Shown here: in pieces, positions 36,301-48,300 of the stretch
Numbering within the stretch: position 1 is the stretch's first letter
Layout: each line of letters begins with the position of its first letter
Origin: Morinoia aosen
Taxonomy: Eukaryota > Arthropoda > Malacostraca > Amphipoda > Talitridae
Direction of reading: 5' to 3'
Length of the DNA: 64,000 nt
Assembly (NCBI GenBank): GCA_030386875.1
Contig: CM059563.1
Span: 11,984,001 to 12,048,000 of the forward strand
Notes under the pieces: generated by a model
Database searches by the model: none
What the model was told of the DNA's origin: nothing
Seen by the model: only the letters and a program-made list of their open reading frames with translations
Program-made: the position numbers and the translations under genes

Positions 36301-39300
36301 ACTGTCCTTATGAGCATGAAATAGAAATGGAAGAAGCAGACTCCAAACAAATAAACCAAGGGTATTGTTAGGTAGTAGCAGGATCCGTGGAAATTTCTTG
36401 GACAATATCATCGTTAAGCTAAGTGGACCCGTGAAAAAATTGTCAGTATTATCTAACCTATGCTAACCTATCCTATCCTAATCTGACCAAATCTCTCTTA
36501 AACGATCCTATCCTGATAACATGTCGAACATATCAATGCATGTAAAGGCCATCTTTTATTGTTACACTGAGGAATTCGGTAACCATAATACCGCAAACTC
36601 AGACATCCTATGTTTCATAAGAAGTTTACACGAAACAAATATATAAATAAATATATAAATAAACACACAACGGGTATTACATATTAGGTTAGATGCAAAC
36701 ATGCTCTTTTCATGCTTCAACATCATTATTGATGTGACGATGCTAGCATCATCGTATCATCTGTTTGCTTAAAGACATAAATACTATATTCGCCCTTTTT
36801 CCAAATTTTTATTTCTGTCTCGTCTCTCTCATTACTTCATTACTGTCTTCAAATATTTATATCAACCAACGTACGACCTCTTGTACTTTTAGCCATTGTT
36901 GCCTGGACCTTATCTGTGTGTCGTTCACTCTCAAAATTCGACTAAAATGCGTCACAATATGTTCATTATGTGCTCGTACTACGAGTATGCGTATAATTAA
37001 TAAAACACAGGTTTGACGTTATATCTAACCCAGAATTTTATTTGTTTCTTAAGGTCAATTTGCTCTCATTCTAAGGGACAATCAGCTGGTCGGGACCAAG
37101 CTGTCGTTTATCGGATCGGTTTTGCACCTGTACAAAACATTTTTTCCTTTTGATATTTCGTCTAGTTACTTCCATTGTGTATCTCAACAACATTTTTTCC
37201 AAAGCGTAGTGTACCTATCGTCCAATCATCGTCTCTAGCCTGCCCATGTTTGCAAGTTGTTCATAGTAGATTTCTACCACAGAATAAATTTTCGCGCTAA
37301 GTTTCTAATCATTGCCCTCTAGCTAGCAATGTTGACTTGAACCGTCAAAGTGTTTTCTAGCAATATTATTAGTAAAGCATTCCCTGTTGTTAATACTGCT
37401 GACTTCAGATGTCTGGCCAAGCCATTATCCAGTTATAACCTATAACAAGTATTACCCTCATCAGTGTTATGAGACTGCCATCAACTGTGGCTGTGTCCTC
37501 AGATGCAGCCACCACAGCCCCCGCAGGTCGAGAAGTTCTACTTCTTGCACGTAACGAAAGTGGCGTACATGCGAGAGACCCTGTCTGCCGACCCCCTCTA
37601 CATGAGCAGCGGACCTCCTGCTGAGACGCCCCAGCACCGCCTCGTCGTACACCACCTCAAGGTGCGCACACTCTTGTCACTCATACGGTTACTCTTTTGG
37701 TCGTTTATGAAGAGCTGGAAATATTGTTGGTACGGTTTTCATTCCTGCATTTATCATCAATATCGTTCCTTTGTGACCATCGTGTTAAAGAAATTTTTCA
37801 GTTGCTTTACCTCTGAAGGAGGAAGGGGGTTAGTGTGTTTAGTGATACTCATTGAGTAGAAGAGTTTTCTCTCTAACCTCTTTTTCTCGTCTTATTCATG
37901 TTCTGTAGATACTAGAGGAGCCAGTATTTTGTCTATGGTAAAAATACCGCGTATAAGGATTGAAGCTAGGGCTTTCTTACCCAAATGTAATGATTAACCT
38001 TATATCGTCACGATGAAGACACTTTTAAGCACATCATTAAATCTTGAATTTATTTAGAGTGATTTTAATATCATTTCTTATTTAACCTTTTTCTATGCCG
38101 CCCTGTGTCCAGGGCGCGTGGACGACCCACAATCGGGACATCGTGCTTGCCCTCTATGACTCCTGGGCCAAAAGCCGACAGCTCAAGCACAATTTGCGGC
38201 CTGACGTCTTGCAGAGCTTCTCTGGCGCGACTCGCAACGCCCTCAGCACTGCCGGGCGGCCACAGCCTGTGCTCAACGCCACCTCCCCTGCTGCAGCCTT
38301 GCATGTCAGTTCGCGTGTGTGTTGGTTCAGACTTAGCTTCCTTTTTTTTTGCTTTTACGTGCTTGTGGAATTGGGAATGGATGTGTTAACGTCTCTTTAC
38401 TTTTGCTTTCTCTACTTTCTACTCATATTCTGGTCAACCTGTCTAGTGTCATGCAGTAAACCTTTAATTCTGCTACTGCTAGAAATAACTCAGTAATTCC
38501 GTTATTGCGTTTTTTTTAACTGTTCTCAGTTGAAAATAGGACTTACTCTGCAGTGACCAACCGGTTGAGATTAATGTGTTTCAAACATGTTTGTATTCCT
38601 ATAAGGTAAAATTTTTACGAAGTGATAAAGAGTTGTCTGTCATAAAGGTACGTCAAAAAGGTAAAGTGACAGAGAGGCACGAACTCAAGCATTTAATCCA
38701 TGCATTTTTGTACCAGTTCTCAAGGGTTTGCAGTTTGCTTGTCTTACGACCTTGGTAGTGTTTATTTCTGTGAGTTAATGAAAATGATTGGGTACAAAGA
38801 TAATTTTAGTTTCTTCAACATGCAATAATTTACGCTCTGTTTTACATTCAGCTTTTGCCATTTACCCCATTTTCATTCAACGTTAATCATTTGCCACATA
38901 TGTACTCAACATCTGTTTCACATTTACATTTGCACATTTACATTCTGTACTATCGATTCGCCACATTTCTATTCATAATTGACTATTTACCCCGCTCACC
39001 ATTCACTGCTGACCATTATTTTCAGACTCCTGGTGGCCTAGAAGCGACTCCCTCGCCGCTGTCGCGGCTCCATTCGGGCGGAGGAGCAGAGCTGCTGCAC
39101 CAGCTCATCAAGGAGGCCGACAACAACAAGGTGGCGTACTCTGAGGACTGCAGCAACACCTCAGAGCAACCCCGCGACTCTCACAGCCTGCACGGCGTCG
39201 CAGACTGCACCATGGACGACGTCGTATGCAAACGCTGGCTCAGTTAGTTACTCAGATTTGAAAACCAACGTAATGGTGCTGCTGCTACTGTGGTAATTTG

Positions 39301-42300
39301 TGACTCTGATTGTGATTGATATTATTTTTTTGGTCCGGTTTGACTAGGCTAGTGTATCATATTGCACTTACTGGTACTGCTGCTGCTTGGTAATTTCTGA
39401 CTGTGATTGTGATTAATATTATTTTTACGGTTTGGTTTGACTATGCAGTGTATCGAACTGTACTTACTGGTGGTGCTACTGCTGCGTGAAGAGTTCTGAG
39501 TGTTATGGAAATTATTCTTACATACCGCTTTGACTAGGCTAGTGTGTCAAACTGTACTTACTGGTGCTGCTGCCTGAAGATTTCTGGCTGCAAAAGTGTC
39601 TGTTGTTATTCCTATGGTCCGGTTCAACTGGCCTGTTGTCTGGACCTGTGTCATCACGGTTCAAGTGCATGCGCGAGTGGCGCTTTGCATGGTCCGGTTC
39701 AACTGGCCTGTTGTCTGGACCTGTGTCATCACGGTTCAAGTGCATGCGCGAGTGGCGCTTTGCGCTTTGACCTAGTTCAATGTTATTATTTCTTTTCAAC
39801 TCCTACTCTAGTCCTTGTACATGATTGGTGTATGACAGCTTGAGACCCTGGTATCGACCTGAGAATGGATCACTCGTTGGACATGTTGTCATATTCAATG
39901 CAATTCAATATTCTGTGCTAACGTTTATTTTCAAACTACATTATGTGGAACAACACAACCAGATTTACAGTGGGAGTTGAGATCACATACGAGTTTAAGT
40001 TTTGATTAAATATTTGTTTCTGGAGAGTCAACAAATAAGTATAAATAATTCTTCAAATTACTGCTTAATAACTTTCATTTCAGTTTTCTTAATGTACTGA
40101 AATTCGTAACAAGTGTTGATGTCACAAACCGGGTCTATGCAATGACTTCTGTAGCATGAAAGTAAGGGCAGACCATTGGAGAGTGCTGATGCGAGGGATT
40201 GTGAGCCGCCTGCAAATGCTGTGTATCAGTTTTAGCTTTGAAAAATAGAGAGTACTAACTTAACATTTAGATGAAATAATTGAATTATTTATTTGTCTGA
40301 TTTAAAGAAGTTATGTATGTTCTTGTTTTCTTAATCAGTCTAATTGCTCACGACAGATGCTCTGTTTCTCATTTACAAGAACGATTCATTTTTGTGACAC
40401 ACATTCTAAATTAAGCTATACATATAATGAAGCTAACTATACACCCAGCTCCCCTTCGATTCAGTGAGCGTACCCAAAAACGCAATTCTCAAGACCTTAA
40501 CCATTAACACCTGGGCACGTTGCAGTTGAGCTCGTGAACTCGCAAGTGCTGCTGAAGGGCTGCGAGACTCAAGGCTACGTGATCTTGAGCGCTGCCAAGA
40601 GTCAGGTGATCCAGCGCATCCATCGGCCTGCCTGGCGCCAGCAGACCCTCAATAGCAAGACCACGTGGTATGGCTCGCTGGGGTGCATGCAGTACTACGC
40701 CACTGTCAGTCCCAGCCACTCCCAGTCCCAGATGGGTGAGTGGGATGACCTCAGTCCCTGATGGGACAGTGAGCTGACCTTGGTCCCAGAAAAGGGAGTG
40801 AACTGATTTCAGTCCCAAAAAAGGGCGGTTGGCTGACAGTCCCAGATGAGGAGTAGTCTGATCTGTCCCAAAAGGGGGGAGTAGGCTGGCCTCAGTCCAG
40901 TCCCAGGTGGGGGAGTGGGCTAACCTCAGTCCTAGATGGGTGAGGGGGCTGACAGTCCCAAAAAAGGGCGGTAGGCTGACAGTCCCAGATGGATGAGGGG
41001 CTGACTCCAGTCCCAGATGGGCTAGTAGGCTGCAAATAGTCACAGAAAGGTGAGGCTGTTGGCTACTTGTTTCCATGTGATGATTTTCAACGCTCAAGAT
41101 GGGAAACGGAACAATTTCTGTTGAATATGAAGGCCAGATGCTTATAGCTACAGATAGACAAATGCAAGGACCAAAGCAAAGGTTTTTTGATGATTTTCAA
41201 AATTGCACGGAAAGAATAAACATTTTTGCCTTCACAAAGTTAATTCAATGTACTATAATAAATTACATACAATATTACATACATACTACATACATACTAC
41301 AATAAATTACAATTTTGTCGGCACATTGGAAAATGTCTCTAATAACTATGTTATTGGTAGGAGTCTGGAAAAATTAATGAAAATCTCTTTGAATTTTGTT
41401 TATTTAAATTATGCATAAAAATTGAGTATGCCATTGACCTGTTAATAACTTCATTTTCTTACCCATTTAGGATACCATAATTGTGCGTCGTTTTCAGTTG
41501 ACCGATTCTTGTTGCTTGCATACAGAACTCTTACCATTTCTCATTGAAAACATGCGAATGTGAAATTCCTTAGTTGCCAACTGACCAAATCCTTCTCACG
41601 TAAGGCTGTTATGTGGTACATATAATATTCGGTAACATCCCACTGAAGTTGAGCATTGACTACAGCGGACAACATCCTGTGGCTCAGCGTGGCTAACATC
41701 GAGGAGCGAGGAGACGCTCAGGAGCCGCTGGATCTGACGGACATCGTGGGCAGCAACCAATGCGCTGGCGGGGTCGTCACCGACACTGTGGGAGGGGCGC
41801 AGCTCGACAAGTCCGGGCAGTGTCACGACATGCAGGTGGGCTTCTAATTGTAATGTCTGACTTTCTTGGGAGGTTTTTGCTCATAGAAAGAGAGATAAAG
41901 TAACCAAATTTGTTGAAAAATCCGTGCTTGAATGTATGTACTCTCAAAATAAAACCAGGATCTTCTGCTGTAGGACCAGTTGGTACCTTGTTCACTTGTT
42001 TATTAGGACGTTCATCGAGTGCTCGTTTGGATGATGTCGCACGTGATACAGTGATACGATGCAAGTGGTGGGTAGTTTTGGGTGCAATTTCCTCCGCAAT
42101 TACGTCGTGAGAAATGAATGTGTTTGAGGAATGTCATATCACGTGTTTCCATCAGGGCTGCTATCGTCGCAGCGTCTTTAGATTTTACAATGTTCCTAAA
42201 GCATCATTAGTTGGTTGCTGGTTGCTTTGCATGTGCTAGGAAAATTGATAATCATTCTCACAGCAAAAAATTTTATTAGATTTGTGCTAGTTTCTTACTT

Positions 42301-45300
42301 TATTGCTATTATCTCACAATGAATGAAGTAATCCTACTATACTTTTGCATATCAAATGTAACTGATTTCCAATAATTTCATTTTCAGCTGCAACGGATAG
42401 TGTCGCGGTGCCGGTGTGAGTTCTACTACGTGGGCTACGGAGAGCTGGGGGTTGAGCCAGAGCTGCTGGGGGAGGTGCAGCCTCCGCCTCCTAACACAGA
42501 CGAACTCTGGGGGGACCACAGAGATCCCACTGACACCTTCACGCTCATGCATCACGACCTTTGCATAAGCACCAACTCGCTCCAGGTTAGGACTCTCCAC
42601 CAGTACATCTTATCTGCAGGTTGGGACTCTCGACCAGTACATCTTATCTGCGGGTAGGACTCTACATCATTTCCTTCTATCTGCAGGTTAGAACTCTCCA
42701 CTCGTACTTTTCTGTAAGTTATAAGGTATAACCCTCTTAAAGTTCCTTCTCTGGGTTAGAGCTTTCCATCACCACCTTTTGTCTACAGGTGATAACTTTC
42801 TACCAATCCCAGCTCTCTGATAATAAGAACACCGCATTAGAGTTCATATCTTAAGTATAATTAAGGGGATTGTTAATGTGTTCTCACTCACCAGTTACCT
42901 CTTTCATTATTATATCATTCGCAATTGAGATACGGAAGTGGATCAGATTTTTGCCTTTCTCGCAGTGTCATGTGCTAGCACACTGTTCTGGCTGACATCC
43001 TCAACAAGCTGCTGTGTCAAATATATGCGCATCTAGTACATTTTACTGTGCTTGCAGTACAACATGGTGGTTGACATCCTCAACAAGCTGCTGTGTCAAA
43101 TATATGCGCATCTAGTACATTTTACTGTGCTTGCAGTACAACATGGTGGTTGACATCCTCAACAAGCTGCTGTGTCAAATATATGCGCATCTAGTACATT
43201 TTACTGTGCTTGCAGTACAACATGGTGGTTGACATCCTCAACAAGCTGCTGTGTCAAATATATGCGCATCTAGTACATTTTACTGTGCTTGCAGTACAAC
43301 ATGGTGGTCGACATCCTCAACAAGCTGCTGTGTCAAATATATTCGCATCTAGTACATTTTACTGTGCTTGCAGTACAACATGGTGGTTGACATCCTCAAC
43401 AAGCTGCTGCTCTTCGTGGACCCAGTGAAGAAAGCAGCGAGTTCAGCGCTCGCTAGGATGCGATTCCAGCTGCAGCTCAGCTCTGGAGAAGACCAGAAGA
43501 AGCCAATTGTCAAGCTGCAAAATCAGCTCAGGTTTGTACAGTTTCATACCTAAATGCTAGTTGTCAATGTCAAACTTTCAAGTTATGGAATGTCTTTAGA
43601 TTTTTCTGATTTTACAAAAATTTTAAGCACTGGTTTTCAAGTTGGTATTTGTTCGAAGATTAGAAACAGAATTTTTCAACTTATTTATAGTCTGTACATA
43701 AAATTGTTCAGTAGAATCGCTCGCCAGAATTTCTAAATGGGTTGAAGATCTCTACTTTATGTCAATTCAGTTCAGAAGTGGGATACCAACGAAGTCATAA
43801 GCGCATCCAGCTATTAGATGCCTTGTCAATATTTTTTGTTGGGCAGAATCAAACTTCATGATATGAACAAGTCTAGCGATTCATTTTACATTATTGACAG
43901 ATTATTTCTGACGTGGATGTAATCTAACCATAACGTGTTGCTTAAAAATTTTATTCGGCAATATAAAAATCTTTACTTAAGTCACTACACCAGTTTACCG
44001 AAGATTTATGACTACGTATGTGAAGTCATCATTCTAAATAGACATCACAGTATGGTAATTTTTTCCTTTTCTTGCCGTCATCATCGGCCCTTTGTGCAGG
44101 AACCAAATGTCACAGCTGCGGGCACTGGAAAAGGACGTGTACCTTGTGCAGCGCGCCCTGGATCGAGAGCCTCATCGGGAAGTGCTCTCAAGGGACATGA
44201 CAGCTCTCACCAAACGGGTCAGTGTTGTGTCTGCTGGCGTGTCTGGGTTACGGTTGTGCAAACGATGGACTTCTGACGTTGGGGTGGCTCCAAACGTTAG
44301 AGGGATTTTCAGTCATGAGCATGATTTAGATATTTTAATAGAATGACAGTTTTGCTGAAAAAACCGCCACCTCCTGTGGAAGCTGCTAGAAGGAGACATA
44401 GGCTTCATAAGAAAAGTTGGAGAACCAAACTTTCTAGGCAAAGTTTAAAGTGCTAAATATTGTATGACTAAATGAAATATCAAGAAGGATTTTTCCATGA
44501 GCCAGTAAAGCCATTCACGAATTCAAATGCTTTCATTGATAGCGTGGTTTATGAGAATTTTTTTCGTTTACAAAAATATCCGGAGCTTAATGCAAAAGCG
44601 GGATATTTTATAATTGCAGAATTGTCTGTAACTACCTTCAGAACCATCGCAACGTGGGTCATCTAAGAATAGGGTGTAGCTGCCATGCTTCTCCTACTGC
44701 ATTGTTTTTTATATTCACTGCTGGTGTTAATTTCTGAAATGTTAAAATGTTCTATATTTTTTAATGTAAGGTATAAAAAGTAATTATTTCTTTTAATTAA
44801 TGAATGTTTCAGTTATTCAGTAAAAATGTAATGTTCATTTTCTTCTAAATCACTGCATTCAAATAGTGTATGTTTTATTTAGCAAAAAGGGAAACCAGTA
44901 ATCAATTACCTATTTCAGCTTTTGTTCTACACCTTAGTTCACCACATTGTTTTCCCCCCGAATCATCCAGTTACTACATGCACTACTTGACGAAAACTAC
45001 ACTACACATGCAAATTCCTACATAAACTCCACACACACTACTTAAAGCTAGGAAATGCAGGTGTTGAGATGGGCGTGTGGAGCTAAGGAGTTGTGGCCCG
45101 TGCAGGTGGTGTCGTGCAAGGAGCGCCTGGCCGCCCTCAGCCAGGAGCTCGCCATCAGGATACACTGCTACAACGAGTCGCTGCTGCGCGCCAACCACAA
45201 GATGTCCATGGCCCAGGGCGACAAGGTGCTGCCTGTCTCCTCTTTTGTGTTCTGTCTTGTGTTCTTTCTTCTGTTTTGTACTCTGTCTCCAGTTTTGTTG

Positions 45301-48300
45301 CTCTGTCTCCAGTTTTGTTGCTGTCTCCAGTTTTGTTGCTCTGTCTCCAGTTTTGTTGCTCTGTCTCCAGTTTTGTTGCTGTCTCCAGTTTTGTTGCTCT
45401 GTCTCCAGTTTTGTTGCTCTGTCTCTAGTTTTGTTGCTGTCTCCAGTTTTGTTGCTCTGTCTCCAGTTTTGTTGCTCTGTCTCCAGTTTTGTTGCTCTGT
45501 CTCCAGTTTTGTTGCTGTCTCCAGTTTTGTTGCTCTGTCTCCAGTTTTGTTGCTCTGTCTCCAGTTTTGTTGCTGTCTCCAGTTTTGTTGCTCTGTCTCC
45601 AGTTTTGTTGCTCTGTCTCCAGTTTTGTTGCTGTCTCCAGTTTTGTTGCTGTCTCCAGTTTTGTTGCTCTGTCTCCAGTTTTGTTGCTCTGTCTCCAGTT
45701 TTGTTGCTGTCTCCAGTTTTGTTGCTCTGTCTCCAGTTTTGTTGCTGTCTCCAGTTTTGTTGCTGTCTCCAGTTTTGTTGCTCTGTCTCCAGTTTTGTTG
45801 CTGTCTCCAGTTTTGTTGCTGTCTCCAGTTTTGTTGCTCTGTCTCCAGTTTTGTTGCTCTGTCTCCAGTTTTGTTGCTGTCTCCAGTTTTGTTGCTGTCT
45901 CCAGTTTTGTTGCTCTGTCTCCAGTTTTGTTGCTCTGTCTCCAGTTTTGTTGCTGTCTCCAGTTTTGTTGCTCTGTCTCCAGTTTTGTTGCTCTGTCTCC
46001 AGTTTTGTTGCTCTGTCTCCAGTTTTGTTGCTGTCTCCAGTTTTGTTGCTGTCTCCAGTTTTGTTGCTCTGTCTCCAGTTTTGTTGCTCTGTCTCCAGTT
46101 TTGTTGCTGTCTCCAGTTTTGTTGCTCTGTCTCCAGTTTTGTTGCTCTGTCTCCAGTTTTGTTGCTCTGTCTCCAGTTTTGTTGCTGTCTCCAGTTTTGT
46201 TGCTGTCTCCAGTTTTGTTGCTCTGTCTCCAGTTTTGTTGCTCTGTCTCCAGTTTTGTTGCTCTGTCTCCAGTTTTGTTGCTGTCTCCAGTTTTGTTGCT
46301 CTGTCTCCAGTTTTGTTGCTCTGTCTCCAGTTTTGTTGCTGTCTCCAGTTTTGTTGCTCTGTCTCCAGTTTTGTTGCTGTCTCCAGTTTTGTTGCTCTGT
46401 CTCCAGTTTTGTTGCTCTGTCTCTAGTTTTGTTGCTGTCTCCAGTTTTGTTGCTCTGTCTCCAGTTTTGTTGCTCTGTCTCCAGTTTTGTTGCTCTGTCT
46501 CCAGTTTTGTTGCTGTCTCCAGTTTTGTTGCTCTGTCTCCAGTTTTGTTGCTGTCTCCAGTTTTGTTGCTCTGTCTCCAGTTTTGTTGCTCTGTCTCTAG
46601 TTTTGTTGCTGTCTCCAGTTTTGTTGCTCTGTCTCCAGTTTTGTTGCTCTGTCTCCAGTTTTGTTGCTCTGTCTCCAGTTTTGTTGCTGTCTCCAGTTTT
46701 GTTGCTCTGTCTCCAGTTTTGTTGCTCTGTCTCCAGTTTTGTTGCTGTCTCCAGTTTTGTTGCTCTGTCTCCAGTTTTGTTGCTCTGTCTCCAGTTTTGT
46801 TGCTCTGTCTCCAGTTTTGTTGCTGTCTCCAGTTTTGTTGCTCTGTCTCCAGTTTTGTTTCTGTCTCCAGTTTTGTTGCTCTGTCTCCAGTTTTGTTGCT
46901 CTGTCTCTAGTTTTGTTGCTGTCTCCAGTTTTGTTGCTCTGTCTCCAGTTTTGTTGCTCTGTCTCCAGTTTTGTTGCTCTGTCTCCAGTTTTGTTGCTGT
47001 CTCCAGTTTTGTTGCTCTGTCTCCAGTTTTGTTGCTCTGTCTCCAGTTTTGTTGCTGTCTCCAGTTTTGTTGCTGTCTCCAGTTTTGTTGCTCTGTCTCC
47101 AGTTTTGTTGCTGTCTCCAGTTTTGTTGCTGTCTCTAGTTTTGTTGCTCTGTCTCTAGTTTTGTTGCTGTCTCCAGTTTTGTTGCTGTCTCCAGTTTTGT
47201 TGCTCTGTCTCCAGTTTTGTTGCTGTCTCCAGTTTTGTTGCTCTGTCTCCAGTTTTGTTGCTGTCTCTAGTTTTGTTGCTGTCTCCAGTTTTGTTGCTGT
47301 CTCCAGTTTTGTTGCTGTCTCCAGTTTTGTTGCTGTCTCCAGTTTTGTTGCTCTGTCTCCAGTTTTGTTGCTCTGTCTCCAGTTTTGTTGCTGTCTCTAG
47401 TTTTGTTGCTGTCTCCAGTTTTGTTGCTCTGTCTCCAGTTTTGTTGCTCTGTCTCCAGTTTTGTTGCTGTCTCTAGTTTTGTTGCTGTCTCCAGTTTTGT
47501 TGCTCTGTCTCCAGTTTTGTTGCTCTGTCTCCAGTTTTGTTGCTGTCTCCAGTTTTGTTGCTCTGTCTCTAGTTTTGTTGCTGTCTCCAGTTGTGTTGCT
47601 GTCTCTAGTTTTGTTGCTGTCTCCAGTTTTGTTGCTCTGTCTCTAGTTTTGTTGCTGTCTCCAGTTTTGTTGCTCTGTCTCCAGTTTTGTTGCTCTGTCT
47701 CCAGTTTTGTTGCTCTGTCTCCAGTTTTGTTGCTGTCTCCAGTTTTGTTGCTCTGTCTCCAGTTTTGTTGCTCTGTCTCCATTTTTGTTGCTGTCTCCAG
47801 TTTTGTTGCTCTGTCTCCAGTTTTGTTGCTCTGTCTCCAGTTTTGTTGCTCTGTCTCCAGTTTTGTTGCTGTCTCCAGTTTTGTTGCTCTGTCTCCAGTT
47901 TTGTTGCTCTGTCTCCAGTTTTGTTGCCGTCTCCAGTTTTGTTGCTGTCTCCAGTTTTGTTGTTGTCTCCAGTTTTGTTGCTCTGTCTCCAGTTTTGTTG
48001 CTGTCTCCAGTTTTGTTGCTCTGTCTCCAGTTTTGTTGCTGTCTCCAGTTTTGTTGCTGTCTCCAGTTTTGTTGCTCTGTCTCCAGTTTTGTTGCTCTGT
48101 CTCCAGTTTTGTTGCTCTGTCTCCAGTTTTGTTGCTCTGTCTCCAGTTTTGTTGCTGTCTCCAGTTTTGTTGCTCTGTCTCCAGTTTTGTTGCTCTGTCT
48201 CCAGTTTTGTTGCTGTCTCCAGTTTTGTTGCTGTCTCCAGTTTTGTTGCTGTCTCCAGTTTTGTTGCTCTGTCTCCAGTTTTGTTGCTCTGTCTCCAGTT

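Noticed and set aside
39224-39229. Earlier exon 27 donor (gtatgc)
   Set aside because: It gives phase 0, which does not match exon 28 (needs phase 1), and it would lose the conserved residues before IELVN.
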